Positions 1 through 13,775 of a stretch of DNA of 64,000 bases are shown here, in pieces. Each line of letters begins with the position of its first letter. The first letter of the stretch is position 1. The DNA is from Echinococcus granulosus. Taxonomy: Eukaryota > Platyhelminthes > Cestoda > Cyclophyllidea > Taeniidae. The notes beneath the pieces are model-generated. The model was not told where the DNA came from, ran no database searches, and was given only the letters and a program-made list of their open reading frames with translations. A program made the position numbers and the translations under genes. The stretch lies in contig NW_020170396.1 in the NCBI RefSeq assembly GCF_000524195.1, positions 326,378 to 390,377 of the forward strand, given 5' to 3'.

Positions 1-1258
1 CTGTTGAGCTACCATGAATCTCTTCCCCTCATCCCTATGTTAAAACGGCTAATCGTCGATGCAAAATCCTCTGTCTGTATCTATTGGGCTTCTTCACTTT
101 TGAAAACCGACGTAAAATAGAGGAGATAGGGGTAGTGTTGGTGTCTTCGTCTGTAGCCACACAGCATTCCCGAAGTAGTCTTAGCCGCAAAGGACGAAAT
201 AAATGGAGAATCGAACGGAAAAAGAGGGGAATGCTACCTATTTGCACTCGGCCTATTCTATTTTAAATTTTTATTGACAACCTTTGATTTGAGTAGCAAA
301 TGGCACAGACTCACCGTGGCAGACAGTGAGACAAAGAGAGACCTAATAGTTTGAGCAAGAGCCTACCTATTTATTCTATTTAACAATCTTTTTTCCAATT
401 CTTTCCCATTGGTTCTCCTGAACGGTTTCCAAAAATCAAAACTTACATTTTCTTTTTTGCTTGGAGAGGCGGCAGAACAAAACTGCTCTTTATTTTTATG
501 AATAGATCATTGTATTGGCGAACAATTTAACCATTGAAGCTTGCTAAAGCTGTCGGATCACTTTATTCCCCTTTTTAAAAGAGACATACATTGGATCCCT
601 TTGAAAATGTTATTTTTTTAATACCCCATGAATGTTTTTCTGGCTCGATTCTATTGCCTTTATGAGACCTGGTGTGGCATTTTGAACTGAAAACGGTTGG
701 GTTGAGTCGATGAATTCTGTTTTGACGTCTCAAATGTGCTATGGGGTTTGGAGAAACGACGACTATTTCGCGCAAATCTCGATTCCCTTGTCAAATCGAT
801 TTCAATATTGCCGTCAAGCCAACTTCCGTTTGTTGCAACCTGATTATTCTTAAGCTACGACCCAGCTACGCTTCATTTAGCCAGTCATTTATGTTTAACA
901 GACGATGCTGAAACCACTACCTTCCGCCTTTTCGTGGTGCATGGTATCACCCTGCACCGCAGTAATTCATGAAAATAAACTCATCCTTGGCACCATTAAT
1001 TGTCAGTTTAATGTTTTTAAGATTTTTTTGAAAAACAGGCGCCTTGGTGTTTGAGGGTGCTAGTGACTAGTTTCCTTGGGCGTCATTGTTTAGCATCGTC
1101 GACTATCAAACCCAATATTGTACAGTTCCCGTACTTTTTTCCTTTGCATGGAGGCGTTAAGCTATTAAAGCTAGTTGGGCGTTTGCTATTTTAAAGATTT
1201 TATGCAGTGGATATGGATTTACATTTGCACTCAGTTTTTCTCAATGTTTTTTCACTAG
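1..1258. other. no gene recognised
   Basis: AT-rich sequence with only short open frames of no recognisable family. It may hold introns or upstream exons of the weak gene model ending at 1487. Confidence 0.5.
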
Positions 1259-1487
1259 ATCGTCTTCTCCATCCATCTTCACGGCCAATCCAATGGGTAA
1301 GAATTTTTCTACCTTGCTACATGGTTGCATGATTTATGCCACCGTTTTACTACCCTCCTCATGTCCCTCTAGAACTAAACGCACGAACACCAAATCCAAG
1401 CCTAAGAAGGAGGCTGCAAATAGCGGTGCTGCTACTTCCACTTCCGACGTTCCCATCTCACGGCGAAAGAGGGCAAGGCATAGGTGA
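1259..1487 (+). CDS. possible last two exons of an unidentified basic protein
   Basis: Two candidate exons, 1259-1296 and 1373-1487, have AG acceptors (ttcactag, ccctctag) and a GT donor between them. Both fit one frame in phase 2, ending at TGA 1485-1487. The last exon encodes a Lys/Arg-rich tail, TKRTNTKSKPKKEAANSG, then a Ser/Thr/Ala stretch and a terminal SRRKRARHR resembling a nuclear localisation signal. No family is recognised. Any start would lie upstream, mostly outside the window. The short length means this could be chance. Confidence 0.27.
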
Positions 1488-3154
1488 AATTGGGAGAGAG
1501 GGCGAATCGTCTTCCATTCCTACCAGACTATTTTTATATGAACGCAGAGAATTTGTTGGACAAATTTTTATTTCTAGACGAATAAAAATAATCCTTACTA
1601 TACAAAAACGTTTGGTGCCATTGCCGTTGTGAATTTGGGAGGCGTATTGGGCCTTAAATGCAAAAGTATGCAACTGCATTTGCTTTTTTAATTAATCTAG
1701 GAGCAATTTTGATTAAAATCCCAGTCGAATTCTTACCTTTTTTTGCTAATTAGCTTTTGTTTGTTATATTATCATTCCCTTTATTTCGCCTTCGCAACTG
1801 CGTCCAAGCGACTATTTCTAACGGATTACAAAAAAGTGCTTGGAAAGTAGAACACTGGTAAATCTAATGGATTACTGAAAGAAAACCTGCAGAGAGAATA
1901 TGTGCGCTGCTTTCGAATCCTGAACGAAAAGGTTAATTAGTTTTGGTTCTTCCAAGTTAGGTGTTCTTCGGCACCCTTTCATTAACTTAACCAGGGCAGA
2001 ACAACCACTCGTCCTCCGACGTGAAGCTTGATAAGAATTTGGTATCCCAAATTTTTGCCATATCTACATGAAAAAAGCTTACTAATATCACATACAATGG
2101 GCAAATTTAATCGAATAGGGATGAATTCCATCACTTGGGTAGTCCAGCGATCCTAGGTTTGTTTCAGTAATTCAGGTAATGTGGGTTTGGCAGTATTTCT
2201 GCGCCTCGATTCGCGTGAACTCTTTAGTATATGTGTGTATCGCCGTATCGGTCAGCTTTCGACGACAACATCAAAGATGCAATCTGATTCAAGTTTGCTT
2301 GAATTGTGAGTTACCTTTTTTTCACAATTAGGTGTGTGCCGCGTGGTTACCTGTATTTTGCTATTTGGACGATCCTGAGGAGAGCCGTCAAACTTCATTC
2401 TCATTGCCATGCAAAACACCAACATGAATGCTTCCAACTTGGACACCTCACATTCAAGTGATTTTTCCAGAAGCTCAAGTATCGGGTTCGTCATCGAATG
2501 GAAAAAAAAAGGTCAAGAAGAAAGTCCTGACGTTTCTTCTACAGGGCAAAAGGTTATTAATGTTGGAGCCCCCTCCTCAATCGCAACGATCAATTATTTT
2601 GATCTAGCCCTACAAATGTTCTCAACTGGGTATTTGTAAGCCTGTAACAATCTGATGTTGAGTTTTTTTTCTTTGTTGAAAACTATTTGACGCATCAGCT
2701 GGTTGGGCTTTCCCACTGAAAGTAACATAGACACCCCAGACAAATCCATCATGTTGAAGTTATCCACATTAGCATTGAATTAACTTCCAAAGGACCTTAA
2801 ACCTCAGATTCACAGTCAAGCATGTCAAAGAACCTGAACACGGTTAATCCGCTCAAAACATAGGATACATCCGTCGAACAGTTTACATAGTCCGATGTAT
2901 GCCATCAGCTTTGGCCTTACTCGATTTCCGGAATAGCACTTATTCCAACTGCTACTAGGCAAGTCACTTCGATCTCGCACGATGCGATATCCCCTCGACG
3001 TTCATAATTATTGGCTATCAGCGTCACATATATGCGACGCCTCAAACGCATTATTTGAATCCCATACAAAAACCGGCTGTTTGTGGTAATTAGACAGTAT
3101 CCAATCGTGTCATGAAAAGATTCATAAAGTTTAAAGCCACAAGCGGACTCTCAG
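1488..3154. other. intergenic, no gene recognised
   Basis: Short open frames on both strands (for example around 2252-2639) are low in complexity or lack splice support. It lies 3' of the Shc gene. Confidence 0.5.
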
Positions 3155-3160
3155 TTTATT
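3155..3160 (-). terminator. candidate poly(A) signal for the Shc gene
   Basis: AATAAA on the minus strand about 400 bases past the Shc stop codon. It is the first canonical hexamer I noticed downstream. Position is plausible for a 3' UTR, but no transcript evidence is available. Confidence 0.35.
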
Positions 3161-3559
3161 CTATTTTCTGATCAGCACAACTAGAAGAGCACAGCAATAA
3201 AAAATCCGAGAGGGACCCCGCTAACGAATGTGTTAAGCTACTTATGAAATTGGACACTCGGTGGTTGCCACCAGGGCACGATTTTAGCGCATAGAAGCCA
3301 ACTGCGAAGTAGCACACTTACAGTTAAGTCATCATCTTGCGAAAAACCCTTACACTGTCAACTTCCAGTCCTCCTTACTATGGTAATGATGATGAAGCAA
3401 ATGAGATCTATGCGAGAGTATTTGCAGATGTTCAAGTGATTCAAAAAATAAGCAAAATTAGGAGACGGAAGCGCGACAGACGCACGCACACAGAGTCTGG
3501 TGCCACAAGTGGGATAGGGCGACAGTCGTGGGGAGGGCGTTAAATCAAGAGGCAGATCG

Positions 3560-6500
3560 CTACTGGTCCAGGCAATTAGGCGAGACGGGAAAGACCAGCT
3601 TAAGCTCGCTGTCCGCGGACCGGATAGGAGTGGTGCTGCGCAGGTGGAAGTCAATCAACTCCTGGATACTGCTAAAGACCCGGTCCTTCGTTCGCACCTT
3701 CACAGGGCAAAAAAGGGTTTTTTAGTTTAGTTCAAACTTTTATGTAGCATTGGTTCACACACAACCGACTATGAAAAGGCCAGAAGTGTGACGTCATCAG
3801 GACTAACAATTAATTCAATCCGAACGCGCACGCATAATGACTGAGCCGATTTACATAGAAATTCAGTTTCTCTGTCCCTGTGAAAATTGTTTGTTTTCTG
3901 CGACTGATTCACGATTCATACGCAAACTTTGTAAGCTAGCACTTATGACAAGACATTTGAAAGGCAAGATAAGCAGAAACAGTAGCGTTGTAAGCGATTT
4001 GAGCGCAATTTGTGGCTGACGGTAGTAAGGCTGTACAAGTGAATAAGTGAAAAGGCGATAATAAAGGAGGAAAGAAAAAGGCGTGAGCACAGACCTGACC
4101 CTCAGGATTAACGAGGAGGAGATGGCGTTTCTTGCCATTCTGCATGCCACTGAGGACGAATTGGTTGGGTTGTTGAGTGGAGGCACGCACGAGGAAGTCG
4201 CCGTCGTACTGCAGTAACGACTCCGCCTTCTGCCGCGTCACCTGGCCCACGTACCAGGGCTCACCCACCGGTTCCAGAGACCGCCACTCCCCACCTTCCT
4301 CCTTTATCGATTCCTGTACTGGGTGCGGTGGCCCCTGCTGGGCTGGTGCGAAGGCCACCCACTGCTCCTGTGCGCCGCCTGCCACTGGCGCCCGGTGCTC
4401 TTTCAGAAGCCCTACCAAAGTAAAACGCGCGATCTTGGCATGTTCTAGGTAGCTGGTGCTAATAAATTTGTGCGCAATAAATCAACCAAAGTACGAAATC
4501 AACTTCGTAAGATAACTCACACATAGATTCATTAAACAAATTGGTATCAGATAAACATCGAAGGACTACAGCAAACGCAGAAAAACAGCAATGGCTCCCC
4601 ATGCTAACCCAAAAAACACTTTTAATGCAATCCCACTGCATACTGAGAATAGACGAAACCATGGATGACTCGACCAAAGGTTCCTTAAAAGAATCTGCAG
4701 GAAACTTCAAAAAAATGAGGCAACTTGACTACATTCTAAGGCTCAAACATGTGGTGAATGAAACGTGGAGTAGGTGAAGATATCCACACAAAGTGATTTT
4801 AAAAGCTCCTCAATGTGGTCCAAGCACAAATACACCTCTCCGGACTGTGAAAAGTTTCGCGAATGAAAACGGAAATAGCCAGACCCTTGAAATACTACAA
4901 ATATGACATGCAGCGGAGGTCTTTCAAAATTTTCGCAAGGCTGCGCAAAAAAGAAATGTTCGTCTAACATTAAGTTGATGCAGATATATATAACCGTAAA
5001 ATAGAGATATACCTCCAGCGATCCGATGGGGAGGTACTTTCTAATAAGTAAAAAACTTCCATAACCTTTTGTGACGGTGCCCTGCTGGTACAAAACGGAA
5101 CACTGGAATGCTACATGCAATTTAATGGCCGATTTGAATGAACTTGGGAAGTGATGAGCGACAAAATTTGCGTATGTTGCAATCACATTTTAAGGTTTAG
5201 AGAGAAAAGATGAGCGAAGGAGATGCAAGATAGGAGGCATCAGTAGCTGACTTTCGCTACATCGACTCTCCAGCGTATCAAGGGAGATGGAAAGATTTTT
5301 GCGAACAGATTTGTTGCAAAGATAACTACTTAAAAGAGGGATTTATCAGGTGCTACATACTACTTAGGGAAAGAATGGGTGCTACAATTTGGTGGACCAT
5401 TTTCTTTGCTCAAGCATTAAGAAACTGGATGTGTGAAGAACGTCATTTAACAATTGGTGGTGGTTTAACATGTTCCAGCGTCATTGAGATTCTAAAGAAA
5501 AACAAGCATCGAAACTAATATGCCCAGTTGAAGGTACAGTTAAGTGAGGCTCTCTGTCCAGTTTACAGAATCGGCAAAATCTGTCAATCTGAACTCTTGG
5601 AAAATTGAGGTGAAAACGTCAATTTACTGGCCCATCTCAAGGAATTCTCGAAAGCATTTCATCGAGGGCGCAAAAATGCGATGGATATGGCTTTGGAAGT
5701 AAGGCTGCGATCCTATAGGCGTATAAATACCTTCGGTTATTGTTAGAGATTAAGTAGCACAATTTTATGGCCATATGTGCATAACTTCTGTATAGGCTTA
5801 ACGTATCCATACCGAGAAATTGTGCAACAAGTAGAACTACTATAGGTTGCTCAGACACTACATTACAGAATTGTTTCGCGTGGAAATGGCAGCAATAGCT
5901 GGAAAGCTCTAAAGGACTGAAGAACAACCTAATTTTGCAGACTATAAATGTTTACGATGCTCCCGTTTTCCTCCATGCTTTGGTGCTACTGATCTCCAAA
6001 CACCTTTTCCATGGAGGAAAACTAACCAACACAGCACAGACACCCTCTCCTTATGTAACACCGAATGTCAGTGATTCTTTTGGTCAATTCAGTTGCTGAT
6101 TAGACTGAAACGCATACCTATTCACAAATCAAAAAAATCCTGCATCTACTTTATAGTTTTAAGTTCAACCATTGCAACACGATTCAAAGCGACCAGTTGC
6201 CACAAACTTACAAGGGGCACTGTTAGCTCTTTAAGTAATTCAGTGTAGAAGTCAGAATTAATTCGGCAACGGTCTAGTTTTAACGAGGATGCTGCAAAAT
6301 AACAGTCTTCTCTTTCCATTCGTTTAATGGAAAGAGGTACTGAATGATTAGTGACTATTAATGATCACATAGAGCATAAAAGCAACAAATAAGCCCTCGG
6401 GGTGAGATCTCAAGGCCAAGTTACGGAATCGCAATGAGGAGTACTAAATGTGTATTAACTTAGAGTGACTATTTAAAGTTTTGATGTTTATTTAGTTTAT

Positions 6501-9500
6501 CAGTTAACTTGATTGACCATTTTCAAAATAGGCGAAAAGAATTAGTTAATTAACTTACAGGCGGAGTCATCAAACTGATCTTCAAATCCTTGACCACCTA
6601 GGTTGGCGGCTGTGCCTTGGGGGGCGAACCAAGGATCTGCAGGTACGGGTGGTGCCTAAAAGAGAGGAGGGTGAAAGGTGAGATGAAGATAAGGCGCAAA
6701 AAGCACTTCTATAGGCACCCAACTTACCGGTGCCTCGGGAAGAGGAGGATCCAGATCATCTATAACGGGTCTTGGAGGCAACGGGTGGGAATCCTGATGT
6801 AGTTGACTTCTTTTGAAACCCTGGCAGAAACAAAAATAATAATGGGAATCAGAGATAGTTAATCAAACAGGGTGTGTAAGAGATTATGGGAGAGCAAAGC
6901 AAATAAAGCTGAACAGTAGCATAAGTATGCAGCTTGATTGTACTGAGATGTCCCTGAAGTTCGTGAATACAGTATGTGATAAGAGCGCAAGTGGCCTTGT
7001 TATACCAAACTGGGTAAAACTATCACTGCGTAGCTGAGGGAGGAAAACAAAATCACCTCTGAAACAAAATAACAAGGTGGACCAAGGTTTACTTGACAAT
7101 TTAAAACTGTGCATTTAATTCAATCATCGCAAAGCAAGGGGCTGCCCCAGTGTTTACACTAGAATAAATCACACTTTTCAGTCAATTTTTTCACAGGATA
7201 AACGCAGTTAGTAAATGCAACCAGAGCTACTGAAAACACCGTTTCAGGATCGAAAGTGGAATAAAGGATGAAAAAGCTTCATTACGTTTTATTAGATCCC
7301 AATAATGAAGATGTGAGAAAAAAAACATTAAAGTGGCGCATCCAGTGCTTAAACACAATAAGGGTGGACAGTGTCTATTAGCTCTTACTAATGAGAGCTT
7401 ATTTATTCAGACCCACAAAAATATTTCTGAAAAAACCATCATCGGAAACGGCGTAAATATCATGCCTTTCAAGGGAAACAGGTGTAATGCAGTACAATTT
7501 TAAAAGTTATTCCTAAAAATAAGTGACGAAGAAGTGAGTGCTCACCTTATAGCCAAGTTTGAAGGCTTCGCCAATGCTGGCGATGAAGTCGCGGGAGCAG
7601 CCGCCACTACAGTAGAAGACGTAGCAGCGCCGAACCCCACTGCCGCCAACCCCTTCACCGTTAGCCGCCCCTTCCGTTCTGCCTTCTGCCGCATCCTCCA
7701 CCTTTGCCACGTAGCTCACAAAGTCCATCATGTCCGCTTCGCCCGAGGAGGCGAAGGAAATAGTATTGAGGCGGTGGTGGAAGAGCACCTAGATAACCCA
7801 CAAATCTGCACTGAACTCGCCTTATTTAAGAAACCTTCACACAGCCTTCCATTAGCTAAGCCTCTTCGTTCCTTGTAATATTCGTCAACAGAAAGTTTCA
7901 GACACTATTAACAGGTCAGTCCTTCATTTTACAATTTTGGCCATTGGTCGCGTCGTCCACGCTCCCAACCTCTAGTTTTAATGCTACGCAAAAAATTGAG
8001 CTTATTTTAGTTGTATGTGTAATATTGGTCAGATACTTTCAATCTCACATGGATTCGCCGCCACAACGAAGTACAAGTAATTAGTCCTCGAGTACACTTT
8101 TCCTTTACGGCAAAACATGCATTATAACATTTTCAGGGGCACTTTCGTATTTTTTTTCGGTTCCGAGACCTAATAATTAAAACATTTGCCACTTCAAATG
8201 TATCGTCCGTACTGCTTGCCATATTTTACGTAATTGCGTGCCGTTCGTTATCGATGCTATTACAAGGATGTTTTTCGTCTTCTGTGATTCAACCTTCATG
8301 AGGGTGGCACAAAGCTCTCCGCTAATAAGCTCCAGATTCTGCTATAAACTAAAAAACTACCTCCTAAGTCTGTACACGTTATAAAGTCTCTGGTGGACGT
8401 GCGATGCGATATAATGACATATTTCACTCCCTGAGAAGACAATGACACCCCTTGTTGATTCCTCAAAGAAGGCTCAAGTACAAGTGAATCGAATATTTAC
8501 CATGGGGAGAAGGCGAATGTCTGAATTCTCAAAGAATCAATGGAAGAAAAAAATCCACTGTATGCTGAGTAACGAGGTAATACCAAACTGAATGAGTTAA
8601 AAGTGTCCACGAGAAGTGATTATAATATTGCGTTCCTAACCTTGAACTACTTGTGAAATCGGAAAGTAAAATGACACATTTACTGCAAAGGCCTTTTCAC
8701 GCGTGTAAATCAACCACCATGACGAGTCTATACCACATAGATTCCCAACCCTTGCTCACTTTGATGATAGAGCTTCTCAAGTGATTTACAGCGCTTCTGA
8801 GGGAAAATCGGGGTGCAAAGCCTCCGAATTTTACCGTGTCATTAATGCTACTTCATTTTTACCAAATCCCATTTGGCCTTCTCCTAGCACAATAGCATTC
8901 CACTGTAAAGTCGGTAAATATGGACGCATTCTTTTACACTTACGCCTTCCCCATGAACGACAAAAGCGAAGATGCGACACAAATGGATTATAATTACCCA
9001 CAGAGTAGAGGAGACAATTGATAAAACAAAAAACTACCTGAGTTTGTTGGTGAACGGGTTGAGGCGAATGCCTTGATGAAAGGTAACGTAACTAATTTCA
9101 CAAATATTTGGCGAGAATCGTAAATAAGATGGGAAAGTTTAAGTTCAACGACGACCAAATACCACCCGATAGAGCGAATGAAAAATAATAATAACTAGAC
9201 ACATTCAGATAATGAGTACCGAGCATTTTTAATGAAGGATGATATCGTATCCGAATAAAAAGAAAATATTGAAGTTAAAGACACTTAAACAACCGAGATT
9301 TTAAATATATTGAAGTGACTGTAGTCACAGATTTTAATAATTTTTAGCAGGGCTAAAACTACATTGAGAATTCACACAGTTAAACTAGTATATACGGCGT
9401 AGAAAGCAGCAGATTTTCAAAAGGAACATCTTATTCCGACGTTATCGAAATTCCTCACAGTAAATTTCACGTCCCTGAGGTATGCTAATAAAAGTTCGCA

Positions 9501-11829
9501 TTTAAATTAATTCGTGTTTTCTTGAGTGGGAATTTCCTGGAGTAGGGTGTTATAACTATTAGGTACTTGATTAGTTACCTCAACTTTCGCACTTTTACTC
9601 GAACCAAATTCATCCGCTCTGTGAACTACAGCAAAAAAACTATGCTCGTCATGATAGTGTCCCCGAAACCAATTCCCAGATTCACCGGGAGAGATAACCA
9701 ACTGAGCCTCTTGCACCGGATCTAAAAATCAGGCACCTTATGCAAGCCTAATACCAACTGAGAAGCCCACTCAAAGTTTGAGGCAAAATATACGAAAATT
9801 TACGCCTAGATAAATGGGTTTCCCTTGAAAATTAGATAGCTAAGGCGCGTTTTCCATAATTGAAGTTGAAGTTACATCGCATTAGTGGATTTTAACACCT
9901 ACCTTTTAGGTATAAATGCGTGTTCTATCCATGGATGAACAGAAGTAAGCCCAATCATAGAATAGATGACTGATTGAATTACTCCATAATAAAAACACTT
10001 CCAACCTTGTTTTCAAAAATTATCCGAATTGATTTGATCTCAAAAATGACTAATTTCAAAAAAATTGGAATTATTCAGGTGTTAAACAAGTTGTTCAGAG
10101 CCTTTAGTGTCGTCGCTCGATGACGGTGATACGCCAGATTACAAGTTCTCGCACGTGTCGACTTTTTATTCATAGAAACAAACAACGAAATAAAAATGAC
10201 ACGAAATCACCCCCTGGGTAAGATGCTTATCACCATTTGTGGTGAAGCGAATTGGGCGTTACCAAATGTTTACTTCAAGTTCGGTGCCAAATGAATTTTT
10301 GTGCCAAAATTCACACTCATCCAATGTTTGACAGTTCCGTAAGTGTTTCAGCATGATTTATTTTTTAACGCTTCCCTCATTTCCGGGGTCAGGTCAAACT
10401 CCCAAAAAAACTTTCGGTTTTGGCAAGAAATAGTCAGCATGGAAACTTATTGAAATTTATTACTTTACATAAGGTGTACTAACTTTCGTAAGTGAATTAC
10501 TAACGGATTAACAACTTAGGGAAAAGGTATTTAAATACTAGATGCCCCATAGGTCCAGTTGTTTATGATGCTAAATAATAACTCATATTAAGCATTCATT
10601 TGTTTTGAACAGCCTACAAAAAAATTGCGGGGTGATTGCGTGCATTCGACTTTGCATCAGTTATGCTTTCGGATGTGCACACACTACCTCGACTAGTGAA
10701 GGCATAAATGAATTGAAAAACGACTTTCAGCGTTAACAACGCCCAGCATATGTCACAAAAATAAACCCTGCCTCGCAGATGAAATAAAAAACCACCTCAT
10801 CCGATTACTTCGTGTCCTTTACTGAGATATCGGTAATACTTCTACCAATGTGGATACCAGAGACGCAGTTATACTCTCACAATGCCAATGAAACGTAGTC
10901 AGCAGTGGCATGGGTATTCACTATCGTAAACAACTGAGTCCTTTAAACATTTAGCGGAGAATGTTGTGTTGGAATATTAAACCATTTATTTCGAAGAGAT
11001 AAATACTATTAGTGAAATTTGACGAGACAATATGGTAGGTTTGGTCAGTGAACAAGCATTATAAAATACAGCTTTAGACAGGCTAATAATAAACACCAAA
11101 ATTCATCATTTAAGAAGATTTTATGATGCTTGCGCTGAAAATCTCAATTCCGAGGAAGTAACAGCAATGACCCTATTTCAATGCCTATTCTACTGCATCA
11201 GGTATAATGGATATTTCAGTCTGCTAGAGCAGACAATCGAATCGACACATCTATTATTAGCTTGTTTCTCTCAAAGAACGGGTGCTTTCAACCATTCCGA
11301 CAAATATTTCGCCTTCGCAGTATCTATTAAGTCGGTAGATTATGAAGGGTACGAAAGAGCAAAAGTCAATACTAGACAAATAACTTACAAGATAATTAAG
11401 TTACAAAAAGCACTACTAAAATAAAAGACTAAATACCTGGTCAGAATGAAAGTCCTGGACGGTGACACCTTCAACAGAGATGGAGAGCCGCACACTTTGA
11501 CGAGTCCATGTGAGGTCGGTGCCTTTACCAATAAATTTAGAAAGACCGTTTGTTGAAGGGGGTCTGACCGGGGGTACTCTTAATCCAACGTCTTCACAAA
11601 CCCGAATGATGCACTCTCTGAATTAAAGAAAATACAGGAGGTTGAGTCCTACTAAAATGTATGAGAAACTCAAGAAATGTGCCTAAAGGGATGGATTTAC
11701 TAGAGAAGATTGAACTAACCTAGTGATCTGCGTTCGCTCCTGGAAGTTGAGTGACTTGATTGAGATGGTTATAGGAATGCAACCGATGTACTGAATTGGG
11801 TAGGTTGCTAAGATCGAAGAGTCATTCAT
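3560..11829 (-). CDS. Shc: Shc-type adaptor protein, PTB + SH2, seven exons
   Basis: Phosphotyrosine adaptor that links activated receptors to downstream signalling at the membrane. Exons on the minus strand: 11829-11720, 11617-11437, 7788-7546, 6820-6728, 6655-6559, 4411-4095, 3697-3560. All have GT-AG borders and compatible phases, giving 392 residues. The PTB domain (about residues 10-178) is recognisable from [29 protein letters not shown] and [12 protein letters not shown], with a Gly-rich insert after YVAKVEDA. The SH2 domain (about 292-387) starts [17 protein letters not shown] and has the phosphotyrosine-binding Arg317 in GDFLVR; the final exon supplies VRTKDRVF and [11 protein letters not shown]. 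The start ATG has an in-frame TAG a few codons upstream. PTB-linker-SH2 is the order of the short Shc isoform. The linker (179-293) is Pro-rich (HPLPPRPV) but has no tyrosine. Introns are large (3.6 kb after exon 2, 2.1 kb before exon 6), so an unseen in-phase exon is possible. Confidence 0.92.
6310..6336. repeat. perfect 11-bp hairpin in a Shc intron
   Basis: CTCTTTCCATT at 6310-6320 and its exact reverse complement at 6326-6336 enclose a 5-base loop. It lies in the intron between Shc exons 5 and 6. Function unknown. Confidence 0.7.
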
Positions 11830-13775
11830 ATTGAATATTGATTCCTAATTGAATACCCAAAACCAATCACATACGCAGAAATCGGAGGAACCGCGACTAT
11901 CCAATGCAAACGACTAGCATGTAACTGGTGCAAAATAAGGTACCAATACGGGCAATGCGTCTGCGAAAAATATACATAAAGGAAGAAATGGGAAATTTGT
12001 GATTTACGTAGTTGCAATATGAAACCTAAGTCGGTAAGGATGTGTACCATCAAAAACAAGTGAATTGACAATATTAGAGTTTACCAAGGCAATTAAGATT
12101 CTACACATAAGGTAGACTGGAAAATATTATTCTAAAGAACCAAAATATTCACAACCAAAACTGCTACATAAAAGCAGCAAATAGAGGAACTTTGATCTGA
12201 AAGTTTCCGAAAAGCAGGATATAACTCAAAGGGATTGTAGCATTTGCACAGCTGCCCATAGTTTAAAAGCACGCAAATACACACAGCACACTTTGCTTAC
12301 AGTCTAGGAGGACTAGCACACAAAAAGCCAACTCTAGCCTTCTATTGGTTATCATCAGCTTTTGTAAAGTCGCGACATTTGTAATATATAAAAACATTTA
12401 GTTACCCAGGCCGCCTAGAATAGCTCAAAGATAAGTAAACACAGCTTTAGCCTGTTAAAAGTGAAATACCTTGCGGAAAATCCTTCAAAGTCTGCCAGAG
12501 TTAATAAGTGTAGAAGGAGTTTTTGATGTATGTCATTTAGTTTGATATAAAAGTAAGTCAAAGACTTTCGACCACCTCTTTTCTAGTCTGCTAATTCGTA
12601 TTAGGCCTCTAAATACTTATGACGGAGCCTTTAGTTGAGAAGCTGGTGGCTTATTAGCCTGTTATTAAATTCCAAACTGATCTAAAATTGATAGTAAAAT
12701 TTCCAGCCCCAAAAAGTAGGTAGGCCATTGCCTATCACGTGGTTCTGCCACTGGTACATCAAAAGGTCTCCTTTTATGCTGATCTTGTTTTGTTTTGCAT
12801 TTTTTTTACTTCCCATGGAGGCTTATAGCACGCGCATCGTGCCCAAAGCTATACACAATGAAGTCTAGACAGTCTCTGCCCGGTGCACGTTTGTTCGTCT
12901 TATGCTGTTGCACTTTTCTACTCTTTCATTCTGTAGCGTCTTAAGCGGCTAGATCATTCGTGAGCCTTGTGTCTTCCCTGAAGTCTTAACAGGCCATACT
13001 AGCAAGGGGATTCCTTATTTTAACATGCAGAAAGGCTGTGAGTCTTTAGGCAGGGCCGGTGGATCATACCCCTTAGCGGAAATGTAACCTCCAGAGTCTT
13101 AAAAGTTTGCGTAGTTAAACATTTAATTAGATGAAGGCGAATTTTACTGCATTAAGTGATTTTTCTCCCACTCACTTTCACTTTTTCTCTTTAACTTGTT
13201 CTGCTAATAAAATTTACCATTCCTTTAATAAAATACGACCCAAAATATACCTATTAGGAAATCTTTTGTCATTCAAAATCCTAGTTAAACATCCTCTCCG
13301 TTACATGTAAAATGCTCACTGTTTTAGCTACATGTTAAACATGTTCTTATTGAATTGGGATTCAGATACATCAGATATTTTGGCAAGTGACCAACATTTA
13401 AGCATATACTTGAGATTGTGTTGTCATGTCAAATCTCTCCATTAGTCTTTGGGAAGTCTGCTGAGGATCACAGGATTTCACTTGGCCTTTGTTCATTTTC
13501 ATCCATAAAATCCTGTTGTGAAGGTGTTTAGAAAGACAATACTGAGCTTATACACGCTTTACTCATGCACTGATAATATCCCAGGCCTCACGGCTTCTCC
13601 GCAAATAAATGTAGATGGGAAACCTCAGCTGTGCTTCATTTCTGCGCATTATACTTGCACCATTCTTACAGGTGCACTGATACCAATTTTGCTTTTACGA
13701 ACAGCAATAATAATGCTTAATTACAAAATCTTTATAAACAAGCTTCCTTTATTTAGGGGTATAATCGGTATTTTT
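11830..13775. other. region 5' of the Shc gene
   Basis: Upstream of the Shc start on its strand. I see no TATA box close to the ATG and no coding exon. The Shc 5' UTR exon or promoter may lie here. Confidence 0.45.

Noticed and set aside
3358..3654. 98-codon minus-strand frame
   Set aside because: Out-of-frame shadow of the last Shc exon, which is read in another frame with clear SH2 similarity.
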